Source: an uncultured Porphyromonadaceae bacterium (GTDB lineage: Bacteria > Bacteroidota > Bacteroidia > Bacteroidales > Muribaculaceae). From it: DNA of 45,224 nucleotides. The notes under the pieces are model-generated. The model saw only the letters and a program-made list of their open reading frames with translations. It made no database searches and was not told the origin of the DNA. The first letter of the stretch is position 1. Every line of letters starts with the position of its first letter. The DNA lies in the NCBI GenBank assembly GCA_937921035.1, contig CALEUL010000037.1, forward strand, positions 1 to 45,224, in the 5' to 3' direction. This document shows positions 31,914 to 39,749 of the stretch, piece by piece. Made by a program: the position numbers and the translations under genes.

Positions 31914-32789
31914 TTATTTCATGAACATTTCGTCATACGATGCCCGCAGATACCGTCCGGCGGCAAAATATGCAGTAGCGGCGCACAAAATTCCGCCAAC
32001 GGCAATCATCGCGGCAGCCACAGCCACAACAGTAGGCCACGGGAGCAGGTCGGCGACGGCGGCGTCGGTCTGCGGCGCATAGTAGCGCGCGGCAAGAATT
32101 ACAGCACCGGCAAAAACACCGGCAAGAAGCCCCCCGCGTGCGGCGGCGAGCACAAAAGGCCGGCGGATGAACCCCGGAGTGGCACCCACAAGTTTCATGG
32201 TGTGGATAATGAAACGCCGTCCGTAGATAGAAAGGCTAACTGCATTGTTAATAAGGCCCACGGAAATTATCAGGAGTACTGCGGCAAGCACGCACATTGC
32301 AAGCGTAACACGCCTCAGTGTGGTATCGAGACCTTGGAGAACTTCGTTATCACACACCACATCAGCCACACCGAAACCTTCTCGGTAACGGTCGACAAGA
32401 GCGGCGATGCTGTCTGCGTTTGAGTATGCCGGACGCACGCGCACATCGAATTCGGCGGAATAAGGATTCGCCTCCAGCATAGCAAGAATATCGGAACCGA
32501 GATTTGCGGCTTCTTCGCTCAAAATTGCTTCAGGCGAAGTGTATGCATATCGCTCGATGGCCTTGTCGCCATGCAGACGCTTCTTCATGGTGTCCACAGT
32601 GCCCTGGACGCAGTCGCGTTCCATAACCACGACGAATCCCATGTTGCCGCGCACCTGCTGCTGAATACGCGCTCCGGCAATACCCACAAGCGCTCCTAAT
32701 CCGGCCATAATCAGCACAAGACAGACACTCACGAGCGAAGTTGCCCGTGAACCCAGCGTGGATATCTTCCTTACGTCTTTATTCTTCAT
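31914..32789 (-). CDS. ftsX: Cell division protein FtsX
   Basis: 291 residues, the permease-like partner of the ATPase FtsE. An N-terminal membrane segment (about 20-40) is followed by an extracytoplasmic domain (about 45-165) and three further segments (about 170-190, 220-240 and 260-280), with the conserved NAVSLSIYGRRFIIHTMKLVGATPGFIRRPF loop, matching the family's MKLVGA motif. FtsEX controls peptidoglycan hydrolases at the septum. ftsE is not in the window. It is the first gene of the minus-strand unit, with a perfect promoter upstream. Confidence 0.95.
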   Translation of the reverse strand: MKNKDVRKISTLGSRATSLVSVCLVLIMAGLGALVGIAGARIQQQVRGNMGFVVVMERDCVQGTVDTMKKRLHGDKAIERYAYTSPEAILSEEAANLGSDILAMLEANPYSAEFDVRVRPAYSNADSIAALVDRYREGFGVADVVCDNEVLQGLDTTLRRVTLAMCVLAAVLLIISVGLINNAVSLSIYGRRFIIHTMKLVGATPGFIRRPFVLAAARGGLLAGVFAGAVILAARYYAPQTDAAVADLLPWPTVVAVAAAMIAVGGILCAATAYFAAGRYLRASYDEMFMK

Positions 32790-32837
32790 ATCGACGGTTT
32801 CGCGGCGAAATGGCCACTACAAACCCAAAATCGTGCA

Positions 32838-32868
32838 AAATTAAGCAAAATTCCATTATACTCAAACA
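32838..32868 (-). promoter_or_regulatory. ftsX operon promoter
   Basis: On the minus strand TTTG (32865-32868), 19 bp, then TAATTTTG (32838-32845). It is 48 bp upstream of the ftsX start. Confidence 0.85.
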
Positions 32869-32932
32869 GTTTTTACTTTTATTCACACATAAAAAAAGGG
32901 ATATATGGTCAATTGTCTCCTTCGCAGTAAAG

Positions 32933-33018
32933 CTCACCGGGAACTCACCGGCAACTTAGACAATAATTGTCAATTATGTTCATAAAATTGGCAGTTAGTG
33001 GAATTATTCGTACATTTG
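32933..33018 (+). promoter_or_regulatory. Promoter and operator-like repeats of the sulfatase gene
   Basis: ATTG (32987-32990), 20 bp, then TACATTTG (33011-33018). Upstream are two direct CTCACCGG repeats (32933-32940 and 32944-32951) spaced 11 bp, and a 15-bp palindrome ATAATTGTCAATTAT (32963-32977). These could bind a regulator. Confidence 0.5.
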
Positions 33019-33081
33019 CATAATGTATGACTGATATCCGCCATCCGCTGAATTGTTTTACCGTCCCGGAATATCTCCCCC

Positions 33082-34908
33082 ATGATTAAAGCAGTCTTAA
33101 AATTTATTGTCAGCTATCTTGCGTTTGTAGCGCTTTTTGTTGTAGAAAAGCCGCTCTTTATGGCCGTGTACCACCGGCTGTATACAGACAGCAGTTTCGC
33201 CGACATACTTGCCGTGATATGGCACGGACTGCCAGTAGACCTTGCCGTGGCAGCCTACTGCACTGTTGTTCCGGGCATTATCATTGCAGTCATGTTAGCC
33301 AGCGGAAGCCGCGTGCCGCGCATTGCCGAACGCATATATTACATGATAATCTCCGTTGTACTCGCAGCGGCGGCTGTGCTGAACCTTGTCCTCTACGGTT
33401 ACTGGAACTTCCCGCTGGACGCCACGCCTGTGTTCTACTTTTTCTCGTCGCCGGCGGCGGCCTTCGCCAGTGTAACGGGATTGCAGATAGCCGGAGGCTT
33501 CCTTGGCCTGGCGGCAGTATCGGGAGTGCTCTACTTCTTTTTCCGGTTCAGCGCAATGGGCATACATGTTCAGCCACTCTCCGACAGCCGTAAGCGCAGC
33601 GCGGGTGTGCTTGCCATGACAGTGCTTACAGCGGCGCTGTTCATACCCATACGCGGCGGAATCACCGTCTCCACCATGAATCCAAGCCGCGCATATTTCA
33701 GCACCGACTACAAGCTGAACCACGCGGCCATGAACCCGGCCTTCAGCTTCCTATACTCCGTAACGCACCAGAACAACTTCTCCGCGCAGTTCCGTTTTAT
33801 GGAACCCGACCGCGCCGACAATCTTTTCCGTGCCATGACGCACACAGCATCCGCGCAGGACACCCTTCTGACCACGCAGCGCCCGGATATATGGATTGTT
33901 ATTGCCGAGAGTTTCTCGTCGCACCTTATGCCGTCGCTCGGGGGCGAGGATGTAGCCTCGCGCCTCGATTCCATAGCGCGCAGCGGACTGCTGTTCACCA
34001 ACTTCTATGCCTCCAGTTTCCGCACCGACCGTGCGCTGCCGGCCATTCTAAGCGCATTTCCGGGCCAGCCGAACACCTCGGTAATGAAGTTTGTGAGCAA
34101 AACCGAAAATCTGCCGTCGATGCCCCTGGAATTCAGGAAGGCCGGCTATGATACGGAATATTACTACGGCGGCGACATAAACTTCACCAACATGCTCGCG
34201 TTCCTGAAGAATTCGGGCTTCGAGAAAATCGTGCGCGACAGCGATTTTCCACTCTCGCAACGTGCCAGCAAATGGGGCGCGCCGGATTCTTATCTTTTCG
34301 ACAAAGTTATCGCCGATATCAGCGGCGACACTACATCTACCCCGAAATTCCGCGTGGTGCAGACCTCGAGCAGCCACGAACCGTTCAAGGTACCCTACCG
34401 CAGCCGCTTCGCCAACGAACGCCTCAACGCATTCGCCTACGCCGACAGCTGCATAGGCGCTTTTGTGGATACACTGGCAGCGTCGCCTCGCTGGAACAAT
34501 ACACTTGTAGTTATCGTTCCGGACCACTTCGGCGTATACCCCGAAAATCTTGAAGACAACCGCCTTCGCCACAGCATACCGCTGATAATGACAGGCGGCG
34601 CCCTGCGAATGCGCGGCACAAACGCTACAGTAGGCGTCCAGACCGACATCGCGGCCACTCTGATGGACGCCTGTGGCCTGGATCACTCCCGTTTTGTATA
34701 CAGCAAAAACCTGCTCGACAGTCTTGCGCCGCACTATGCATTCTACACCACGCCGTCGGCTATGGGCTTCGTTACAGCCACCGACACCGTTGACTACAGC
34801 CTCGACAGCGACAAACCGCTTGTTCTTGACGGCCCCGACGCGCAGTCCTCATTGGAAAACGCAAAGGCTTATCTACAGAAACTTTACGACAATCTCTCCG
34901 AATTATAA
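33082..34908 (+). CDS. LTA synthase-like sulfatase-fold membrane protein
   Basis: 608 residues. About five N-terminal membrane segments (within residues 1-190) precede a periplasmic sulfatase/alkaline-phosphatase-fold domain. Metal-site and catalytic motifs are WIVIAESFSSHLMP near residue 272, the SFRTDRALPAILSAFPG block near residue 313 with the likely nucleophilic Thr, SSSHEPF near residue 430 and VVIVPDHFGVYP near residue 475. The family transfers glycerol- or ethanolamine-phosphate groups; Bacteroidetes members do not make true LTA, so phosphoethanolamine or another lipid-linked substrate is likely, which is inference. It is followed after 5 bp by a PAP2 phosphatase gene, supporting a lipid-headgroup pathway. 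Confidence 0.9.
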   Translation: MIKAVLKFIVSYLAFVALFVVEKPLFMAVYHRLYTDSSFADILAVIWHGLPVDLAVAAYCTVVPGIIIAVMLASGSRVPRIAERIYYMIISVVLAAAAVLNLVLYGYWNFPLDATPVFYFFSSPAAAFASVTGLQIAGGFLGLAAVSGVLYFFFRFSAMGIHVQPLSDSRKRSAGVLAMTVLTAALFIPIRGGITVSTMNPSRAYFSTDYKLNHAAMNPAFSFLYSVTHQNNFSAQFRFMEPDRADNLFRAMTHTASAQDTLLTTQRPDIWIVIAESFSSHLMPSLGGEDVASRLDSIARSGLLFTNFYASSFRTDRALPAILSAFPGQPNTSVMKFVSKTENLPSMPLEFRKAGYDTEYYYGGDINFTNMLAFLKNSGFEKIVRDSDFPLSQRASKWGAPDSYLFDKVIADISGDTTSTPKFRVVQTSSSHEPFKVPYRSRFANERLNAFAYADSCIGAFVDTLAASPRWNNTLVVIVPDHFGVYPENLEDNRLRHSIPLIMTGGALRMRGTNATVGVQTDIAATLMDACGLDHSRFVYSKNLLDSLAPHYAFYTTPSAMGFVTATDTVDYSLDSDKPLVLDGPDAQSSLENAKAYLQKLYDNLSEL

Positions 34909-34913
34909 CCATC

Positions 34914-35639
34914 ATGCTCGACAATCTGATAAACATCGATTCACAGCTTCTGCTGTTCTTCAACAGCTATCATACCCCGTTTCTGGATAACTTCATGATG
35001 CTGTTCAGCGGCCGCTTTGTGTGGATTCCCATGTATGCGGTCATTCTCCTGATATTGTTCAAAAAATTCAAACCGGCTACCGCTGCGCTGTTCGTGTTAG
35101 GTCTTGTGGCCGCCATAGCTCTTGCCGACCAGACCTGCGCTACGTTTATCCGCCCTGCAGTACAGCGCCTGCGCCCCTCCAACTTAGAGAATCCGCTGTC
35201 GGAATTCGTAAACATTGTCGACGGCTACCGCGGCGGCGCTTACGGCTTCCCGTCGTGCCACGCAGCCAACTCTTTCGCGCTGGCATCTTTTCTTATTCTG
35301 GTTGTGCGGCGCCGAGCCTTTGTCTGCTTCATCCTCACATGGGCTGTTGTGAACTGTTATTCCCGCATGTATCTTGGAGTGCACTATCCGGGCGACATCC
35401 TTGTTGGCGGCCTGATAGGCGCTACCTTCGGCACAATGTGCTACTACGGCGTCTGCGGCGTTGCCCGCCATCTGCTCAAAGCCAAGGCCGAGGCGCGCAA
35501 AGGCAGCGTTAGCCTGCCCGGCTTTGAACTTAGCATATTCCACATGGGAATGACAAGCATCAACGTTCTTGCAAGCGACGTAATGATCGCCGTAGGTGCG
35601 ATAAGCGCACTGCTGATGATGCTTGCCACATTCCTTTAA
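34914..35639 (+). CDS. PAP2 family phosphatase
   Basis: 241 residues with about six membrane segments. The PAP2 signature is present as FIRPAVQRLRP (the first motif position is Arg rather than Lys), PSCHAANSF (catalytic His and Ser) and SRMYLGVHYPGD (second His and Arg/Asp). The family dephosphorylates undecaprenyl diphosphate, phosphatidic acid, phosphatidylglycerophosphate or lipid A. It is 5 bp after the sulfatase-like gene, suggesting that it handles the same lipid. Its stop overlaps that of the convergent OMP gene. Residues after about 185 form a basic linker and a last membrane helix. Confidence 0.93.
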   Translation: MLDNLINIDSQLLLFFNSYHTPFLDNFMMLFSGRFVWIPMYAVILLILFKKFKPATAALFVLGLVAAIALADQTCATFIRPAVQRLRPSNLENPLSEFVNIVDGYRGGAYGFPSCHAANSFALASFLILVVRRRAFVCFILTWAVVNCYSRMYLGVHYPGDILVGGLIGATFGTMCYYGVCGVARHLLKAKAEARKGSVSLPGFELSIFHMGMTSINVLASDVMIAVGAISALLMMLATFL

Positions 35640-36673
35640 AAAGCTACAATAATACCGGTGGAGAATGTTCCGAAATCGAGGCCTGCCCGGTCGCGTAAAA
35701 CATTCATGGGCGAATAGCGGGCATACACGCCGAAACCGCCTACAGTTATGGCAAAGAGGCCGTCGACAGTAACGGGACGCTGGCTTATGGCGCGGGTATC
35801 GACCTTATACTCGCGGTCGCCCATTTTGTAGCGGGTTGTAAGATGCGCACCCGTATTGAAGTTGACAATCGGGCCGATGGTAGCGCCCCATTCGCCGGCA
35901 AAACGCAGACGATAGAACACCGGTATCTGGAGGCTGAACATGTGAAAACCCGATTTTACGTTGCTCGCACCCTCCTCGTAGGGTCGGAGGACAATCTGGC
36001 CGTTATCAGCCTTGTCGAAATAATGCCTGTCTACGGTATTCATGTGCATGAACCTAAAACCAAGACCGGTTCTGAACGAGCTGCGGCCCCTGTGCGCCTC
36101 CACTCCGACCACAATATTCCAGGTCCATTCCATGCTGCGCCCCATCGACGGGTTGAGCGGCACAGAAGAGTTTACAGGCGTAACGAATCCGAACGAGAGG
36201 CCCGTTGTTATCATATTCCATTTCGTTTTACCACTGTGGTTCAACGGTATGCCAAGGCCGAATTCGCTGTTGCCGGTCCACGAGCGGATGCTTCGGTTGG
36301 GAGACGCCGCCAGCGGGAATGTGTTGCGTATTGGCGAGCCTACATTGTCGTTGAACGATACAGTAAGGGTAGAATCGGACGCGACAACCAGTATACTGTC
36401 TACATCGCTGTATCTCAGCGCCACTGTCTGGTCCATGTACAGCAGTGGCTCCTCGTCAGATGCCGCAGCCGCCGAAGCGGCGAATTTATAATGGAATGTA
36501 TCTTTGGTTCCGTTTATTTGCTTCACGTTCAGCGACAGAACCTCCGGCGAGTAGTTCAGACTGAGGCTTCGAGCCGACGACGCCTGCAACAGTGTGTCGG
36601 CAGGAGCCTGCGCAAAAGCGGCACTTACGGAAAAAACGGACAGGAGAGCGGAGAGTAGCGGTTTAAGTTTCAT
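35636..36673 (-). CDS. Outer-membrane beta-barrel protein
   Basis: 345 residues. The signal peptide MKLKPLLSALLSVFSVSAAFA precedes an N-terminal region of about 100 residues, then repeated amphipathic strands typical of a PorT/PF13568-like barrel: FGLGIPLN, MITTGLSFGFVTPV, WTWNIVVGVEAHR, FRTGLGFRFMHMN, FSLQIPVFYRLRF, ATIGPIVNFNTGAHL and the ending FSTGIIVAF with C-terminal Phe. Function unknown. It ends the minus-strand sigma/anti-sigma operon, so its expression is probably tied to the ECF factor. The gene and the convergent PAP2 gene overlap by four bases. Confidence 0.85.
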   Translation of the reverse strand: MKLKPLLSALLSVFSVSAAFAQAPADTLLQASSARSLSLNYSPEVLSLNVKQINGTKDTFHYKFAASAAAASDEEPLLYMDQTVALRYSDVDSILVVASDSTLTVSFNDNVGSPIRNTFPLAASPNRSIRSWTGNSEFGLGIPLNHSGKTKWNMITTGLSFGFVTPVNSSVPLNPSMGRSMEWTWNIVVGVEAHRGRSSFRTGLGFRFMHMNTVDRHYFDKADNGQIVLRPYEEGASNVKSGFHMFSLQIPVFYRLRFAGEWGATIGPIVNFNTGAHLTTRYKMGDREYKVDTRAISQRPVTVDGLFAITVGGFGVYARYSPMNVLRDRAGLDFGTFSTGIIVAF

Positions 36674-36674
36674 A

Positions 36675-37136
36675 TTATTTTTTGTTGTGTTTCAATGATT
36701 CAATAATTTTTGCCTGTTCCTTGGCCGACAGGCGGCCTTCCAGAAGCACCACCATAACTGTAGCGGGCTGCTTATTGCGGCGGCTTTCCACAAAGTATAT
36801 AAACGTGTTGGGGCTGTCGGGCCGAGTATTGTTCAGGGCGAGATATGCGTACGACAGCGCTCCGTCGGAATATCGCAGGTCGCGCCCCGACGCGTTGCGG
36901 GCGTCGGCAAGGACAAGCTTGCGCACCTTCTCGCCATAGTCGGCGGCATCGGCCTTGAAGAACGCCAGCCTGTCCAGCCTGGCATTGATTTTCTGGGCAG
37001 CCTTGCCAGTTACCACGGCTTCGGTAACATTTGGGTCGGAAGCACAGTCGGCATTGAAAATCTGCTCGATGCTCAGCTGGGCGTGCATCGCAACAGCACA
37101 TATTGCCATAGCTAATGTCAGTAATATCCGTCTCAT
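36675..37136 (-). CDS. Secreted protein, DUF6108-like (tentative)
   Basis: 153 residues, with a signal peptide ending near AMHA. The mature part is alpha/beta with IEQIFNADCASDPNVTEAVVTG near the start and a middle LVLADARNASGRDLRYSDGALSYAYLAL segment, and no catalytic motif. It resembles small Bacteroidales DUF6108 proteins in layout, but I could not verify this. It sits between the anti-sigma-like gene and the OMP gene, with only one or two bases between the coding regions, so co-transcription is clear. Confidence 0.6.
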   Translation of the reverse strand: MRRILLTLAMAICAVAMHAQLSIEQIFNADCASDPNVTEAVVTGKAAQKINARLDRLAFFKADAADYGEKVRKLVLADARNASGRDLRYSDGALSYAYLALNNTRPDSPNTFIYFVESRRNKQPATVMVVLLEGRLSAKEQAKIIESLKHNKK

Positions 37137-37138
37137 GA

Positions 37139-37585
37139 CTATTGTATGTTTAAGTTATCGGGTATAAATGCTGCGAATTCCTGGAGGTCGGAAGCCATAG
37201 ATTGGTCGGCATCCTCGATATCTCCGCCGAATTCGCTCAGATTCTGAGCAAGAAGGTCGAGAACCTCGCTTTCGTCGCTGATATATACACCGCCGCTGTA
37301 GGCAAAACAGCTGTCGGGCGTCATCGGCGAGCCTTTCAGCCACCATATTCCGGCCACGACAAGCAGCACGAGCGATGCTGCGGCTACCGTAGCGGCATAC
37401 CGTCGACCGGTGTACACGCGGCGGCGCGGACGTCTGAATCCCATGATGGCACGAGCCCTCTCTATTTCGGGATGAGTCGATGCCGAACGAGCCACAAGAA
37501 GGCGCAGACGCGATTCCTCGGCATCGGTAAGACGGCAGTCGTAATAGAGCTCCAGTTGGCTGAGTATGTATTCGGTATCATTCAT
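37139..37585 (-). CDS. Membrane anti-sigma-like protein
   Basis: 148 residues with one membrane segment (about residues 62-83, AATVAAASLVLLVVAGIWWL). The cytoplasmic N-terminal part has LSQLELYYDCRLTDAEESRL, a zinc-independent helical segment as in many Bacteroidetes anti-sigma factors; the periplasmic part is acidic. The start at 37585 lies within the sigma gene's last codons (ATGAATGA), so translation is coupled. The upstream in-frame start at 37633 is less likely. A role as the cognate anti-sigma factor is inference from order and topology. Confidence 0.72.
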   Translation of the reverse strand: MNDTEYILSQLELYYDCRLTDAEESRLRLLVARSASTHPEIERARAIMGFRRPRRRVYTGRRYAATVAAASLVLLVVAGIWWLKGSPMTPDSCFAYSGGVYISDESEVLDLLAQNLSEFGGDIEDADQSMASDLQEFAAFIPDNLNIQ

Positions 37586-38075
37586 AGCGGTCGCGGTTTT
37601 CATTATACATGTTTCTGATAGAGCGGCGCGCACGGCTCAATATCACACGTGCGTTTGCCTCGGTGATGCCGCAGGCGTCGGCAGTTTCCTGATAGGAAAG
37701 GCCGTCGATATCGTGGAGTGTGAATACGCGCAGCTGCGTTTCCGACAGCACGCGCCTGCTCAGGCGCAGGACAATGGCATATGTATCCTCGGCTTCCTGC
37801 TGTTCGTCGGGGTGGACGTCGATATCGTCGGAGAGAGCAACGCCCGGATGTGAGCGCATACGGCGGAAAGCGTCTATGGCAGCGTTTTTCACCACCGTGG
37901 TACTCAGCCGCAGAGCCTCCGCCTCCTGTTCCACTACCGGCTGACGCTCCCACAGACGGCAGAAGGCGTCGTGCAGCACATCGTCGGCCTCGTCATCGCC
38001 GGCTATGCGTGCCGCCAGTGCCCGGAGACGGCTCCGGAATACTGTGAAAACGTCGGTGAGGGTATTCGTGCTCAT
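37578..38075 (-). CDS. ECF RNA polymerase sigma factor
   Basis: 165 residues, the usual length. Sigma region 2 is in DEADDVLHDAFCRLWER and FRRMRSHPG; region 4 is SYQETADACGITEANARVILSRARRSIRNMY, with the helix-turn-helix. It heads an operon with an anti-sigma-like membrane protein, a secreted protein and an OMP barrel, indicating envelope signal-responsive autoregulation, as inference. A -33 TTTG is near 38148-38151, but the -7 is not a housekeeping match, so the promoter may be recognised by the factor itself. Confidence 0.93.
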   Translation of the reverse strand: MSTNTLTDVFTVFRSRLRALAARIAGDDEADDVLHDAFCRLWERQPVVEQEAEALRLSTTVVKNAAIDAFRRMRSHPGVALSDDIDVHPDEQQEAEDTYAIVLRLSRRVLSETQLRVFTLHDIDGLSYQETADACGITEANARVILSRARRSIRNMYNENRDRYE

Positions 38076-38166
38076 TTCATCTCTCTTTACACTCCATTAA
38101 CGAAGCCGCAGCCGCTTTGCAACAGAATTTTTCTAAAAAAACGACAAAAGCAACGAGAAGATGTTC

Positions 38167-38249
38167 GTGCTTATGCTGACGCGCCTGTAGCACGTCAGCA
38201 TAAGCACTTTATTATCAGCGCATCATTGGCTGACGTGCCACAGGCACGT
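38167..38249. repeat. Nested inverted repeats between sigma and phosphatase genes
   Basis: A perfect 15-bp stem GTGCTTATGCTGACG / CGTCAGCATAAGCAC (38167-38181 / 38193-38207) is followed by ACGTGCC/GGCACGT (38233-38239 / 38243-38249). The reverse complement of 38175-38195 matches 38229-38249 at nearly every position, so the two hairpins are also inverted copies of each other. This could be a paired terminator for the convergent ends or a small repeat element. It is AT/GC-mixed and carries no ORF. Confidence 0.6.
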
Positions 38250-38277
38250 ACCTACATTTATCGTTTTTTTCTAAAAA

Positions 38278-39549
38278 TCAGTTATTGCCGATTTTTTCGA
38301 GGTAGTAGTTGCGGAGGGCCGGCCAGCTTACATAATCGCCGTTCACAAAAGGTACAGGCAGTTTCACCGGATGCTCGTTAAGAAGTACCTTTACAATAAC
38401 ATCGTCGGCCGTATAGTTTTTCTTCTTAGCCGGACGCGCGAACACCATCTGTATATTGCATCCCATAGGGAAGATTTCGTAGCTGCGCCATGTATCGGCA
38501 AGTTCTTCCAGGGTATCGTGCCGCTTGCCGTAATCATTGAGTTCCATCAAAGAAACCAAAGGAATTACGATGCTTTCGTGGCCGTAACGGAGGTTTGCCG
38601 AAGCATTGGGAGAAGTCATGGCCGTGTCGGCGCTCTCGATGATGTTGCGCAGCAGAAAACGCTGACGCAGAGGCACAAGGCCGTTTGTCAATTTGGTATT
38701 TCCGCTGCGGATGAACCACTTCGCATTCTGCAGACGCCACAGTCGGTCGATTTCCTCGTGCGAAAACAGATCTGCAATGTCGGACTGGTCGCCGGTGCTC
38801 ACGGAGTTCGAGGCAATGTCATAAAGCCACTCGGCAAGTTCATCCTCGTCCATCACGCGAGCAGCGGCCTGGGGATCGTTGAACAGTTTGTCCAGGAATT
38901 TGCCGTCGGTTCTGTTCTTCTGCCTGAAATCATCGAAATACATCGTCATGGCATCTTTTTCGGCCTTTATCGCGGGCTTGTCGGTAACATTCTTCATGTA
39001 GAACGTTTCGGATTCGGACGCATTCACTTCCACATTCATCTGGGGCTGTATGCTCAGCAATCCCAGAATACTGTTGTTCATTGAGATGATACACCGCTGA
39101 ATCATTGTAGAGTGTGCATTCACATAAGCTCCCTTGCGGAATATTCCGGGGAAATTCTTTGCCATTCGTCGGGCGATATCGCGGTGCTGGTTCGCGCCTT
39201 TAGGCGAAAGGTCGCCCTCGCGGCCCTGCAGGTCGGCAAGATACTCCTCTACCTCGGCAAGCACTTCCTTACCGCGCGGAGTAAGGCCTCCGGCAAGAGA
39301 GTCGCCGCGATGAAGATAACTTATCGCACCGTCGTGGCGGTATGTGCCGATAAGCCAGCGCGAGCCATGACGGCCATAATGTTCGATATGGAAGTTCTCG
39401 TAGCCCTTCGGCGCCTGCGACACGTCGGGAAGATTGTTTTCGGGATATTCCTGATAGTTGTTGGCAGCCACAGGGAATGTTACGAGTTCCCGTGCCTGTA
39501 CGGGCACAAGGAGTGCCAGTGAAGCAAAGAATGTGATGATACGCTTCAT
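38278..39549 (-). CDS. Histidine acid phosphatase (HP2 family)
   Basis: 423 residues with a signal peptide (about 1-19, ending VQA). The catalytic RHG is in YGRHGSRWL (Arg60, His61), and the C-terminal proton-donor region is RYGHESIV near residue 325, where GHE stands in the position of the usual HAE/HD. The family includes phytases, multiple inositol-polyphosphate phosphatases and glucose-1-phosphatases; Bacteroidetes MINPP-like enzymes are secreted. Which phosphoester is cleaved cannot be told. A good promoter lies upstream, and the nested inverted repeats lie just after the stop. Confidence 0.9.
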   Translation of the reverse strand: MKRIITFFASLALLVPVQARELVTFPVAANNYQEYPENNLPDVSQAPKGYENFHIEHYGRHGSRWLIGTYRHDGAISYLHRGDSLAGGLTPRGKEVLAEVEEYLADLQGREGDLSPKGANQHRDIARRMAKNFPGIFRKGAYVNAHSTMIQRCIISMNNSILGLLSIQPQMNVEVNASESETFYMKNVTDKPAIKAEKDAMTMYFDDFRQKNRTDGKFLDKLFNDPQAAARVMDEDELAEWLYDIASNSVSTGDQSDIADLFSHEEIDRLWRLQNAKWFIRSGNTKLTNGLVPLRQRFLLRNIIESADTAMTSPNASANLRYGHESIVIPLVSLMELNDYGKRHDTLEELADTWRSYEIFPMGCNIQMVFARPAKKKNYTADDVIVKVLLNEHPVKLPVPFVNGDYVSWPALRNYYLEKIGNN

Positions 39550-39615
39550 TTTGAGCGATGGTTTAGACTGTTAGTTTAATCAAAAAAACGGCCGTACGCC
39601 GTGTGTTTTTCATGA

Positions 39616-39647
39616 CAAAATTAACGACAATTCCCCAAAAAAGCAAA
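39616..39647 (-). promoter_or_regulatory. Promoter of the histidine phosphatase gene
   Basis: On the minus strand TTTG (39644-39647), 20 bp, then TAATTTTG (39616-39623). A hairpin ACGGC/GCCGT with seven Us (39582-39602) lies just downstream. Confidence 0.75.
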
Positions 39648-39660
39648 TCGCTGCTTTCAC

Positions 39661-39701
39661 AAGAGCGGAGGGCGGAGAGTGAAGGGCGGAGAGCGGAGAG
39701 G
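39661..39701. repeat. Purine-rich GGAG imperfect repeat tract
   Basis: About 40 bp built of variations on GGGCGGAGAG(T/C). Tracts of this kind are scattered in Bacteroidales intergenic regions. A pyrimidine-rich counterpart, CCTCTTCACCGTTCACTCTCC, occurs at 15313-15333. No protein is encoded. Confidence 0.5.
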
Positions 39702-39735
39702 AAGTTTTGCCGCAGGTATACCTCCGGCAAAACTT
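39702..39735 (-). terminator. Terminator hairpin of the T9SS-cargo locus
   Basis: Stem AAGTTTTGCCG/CGGCAAAACTT (39702-39712 / 39725-39735), with an inner AGGTATACCT palindrome. It is just downstream of the minus-strand cargo gene's stop. Confidence 0.6.
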
Positions 39736-39749
39736 TGGCTTGACCGGGC

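Noticed and set aside
39661..39701. CRISPR-like repeat array
   Set aside because: Repeats are short, irregular and without spacers or cas genes.
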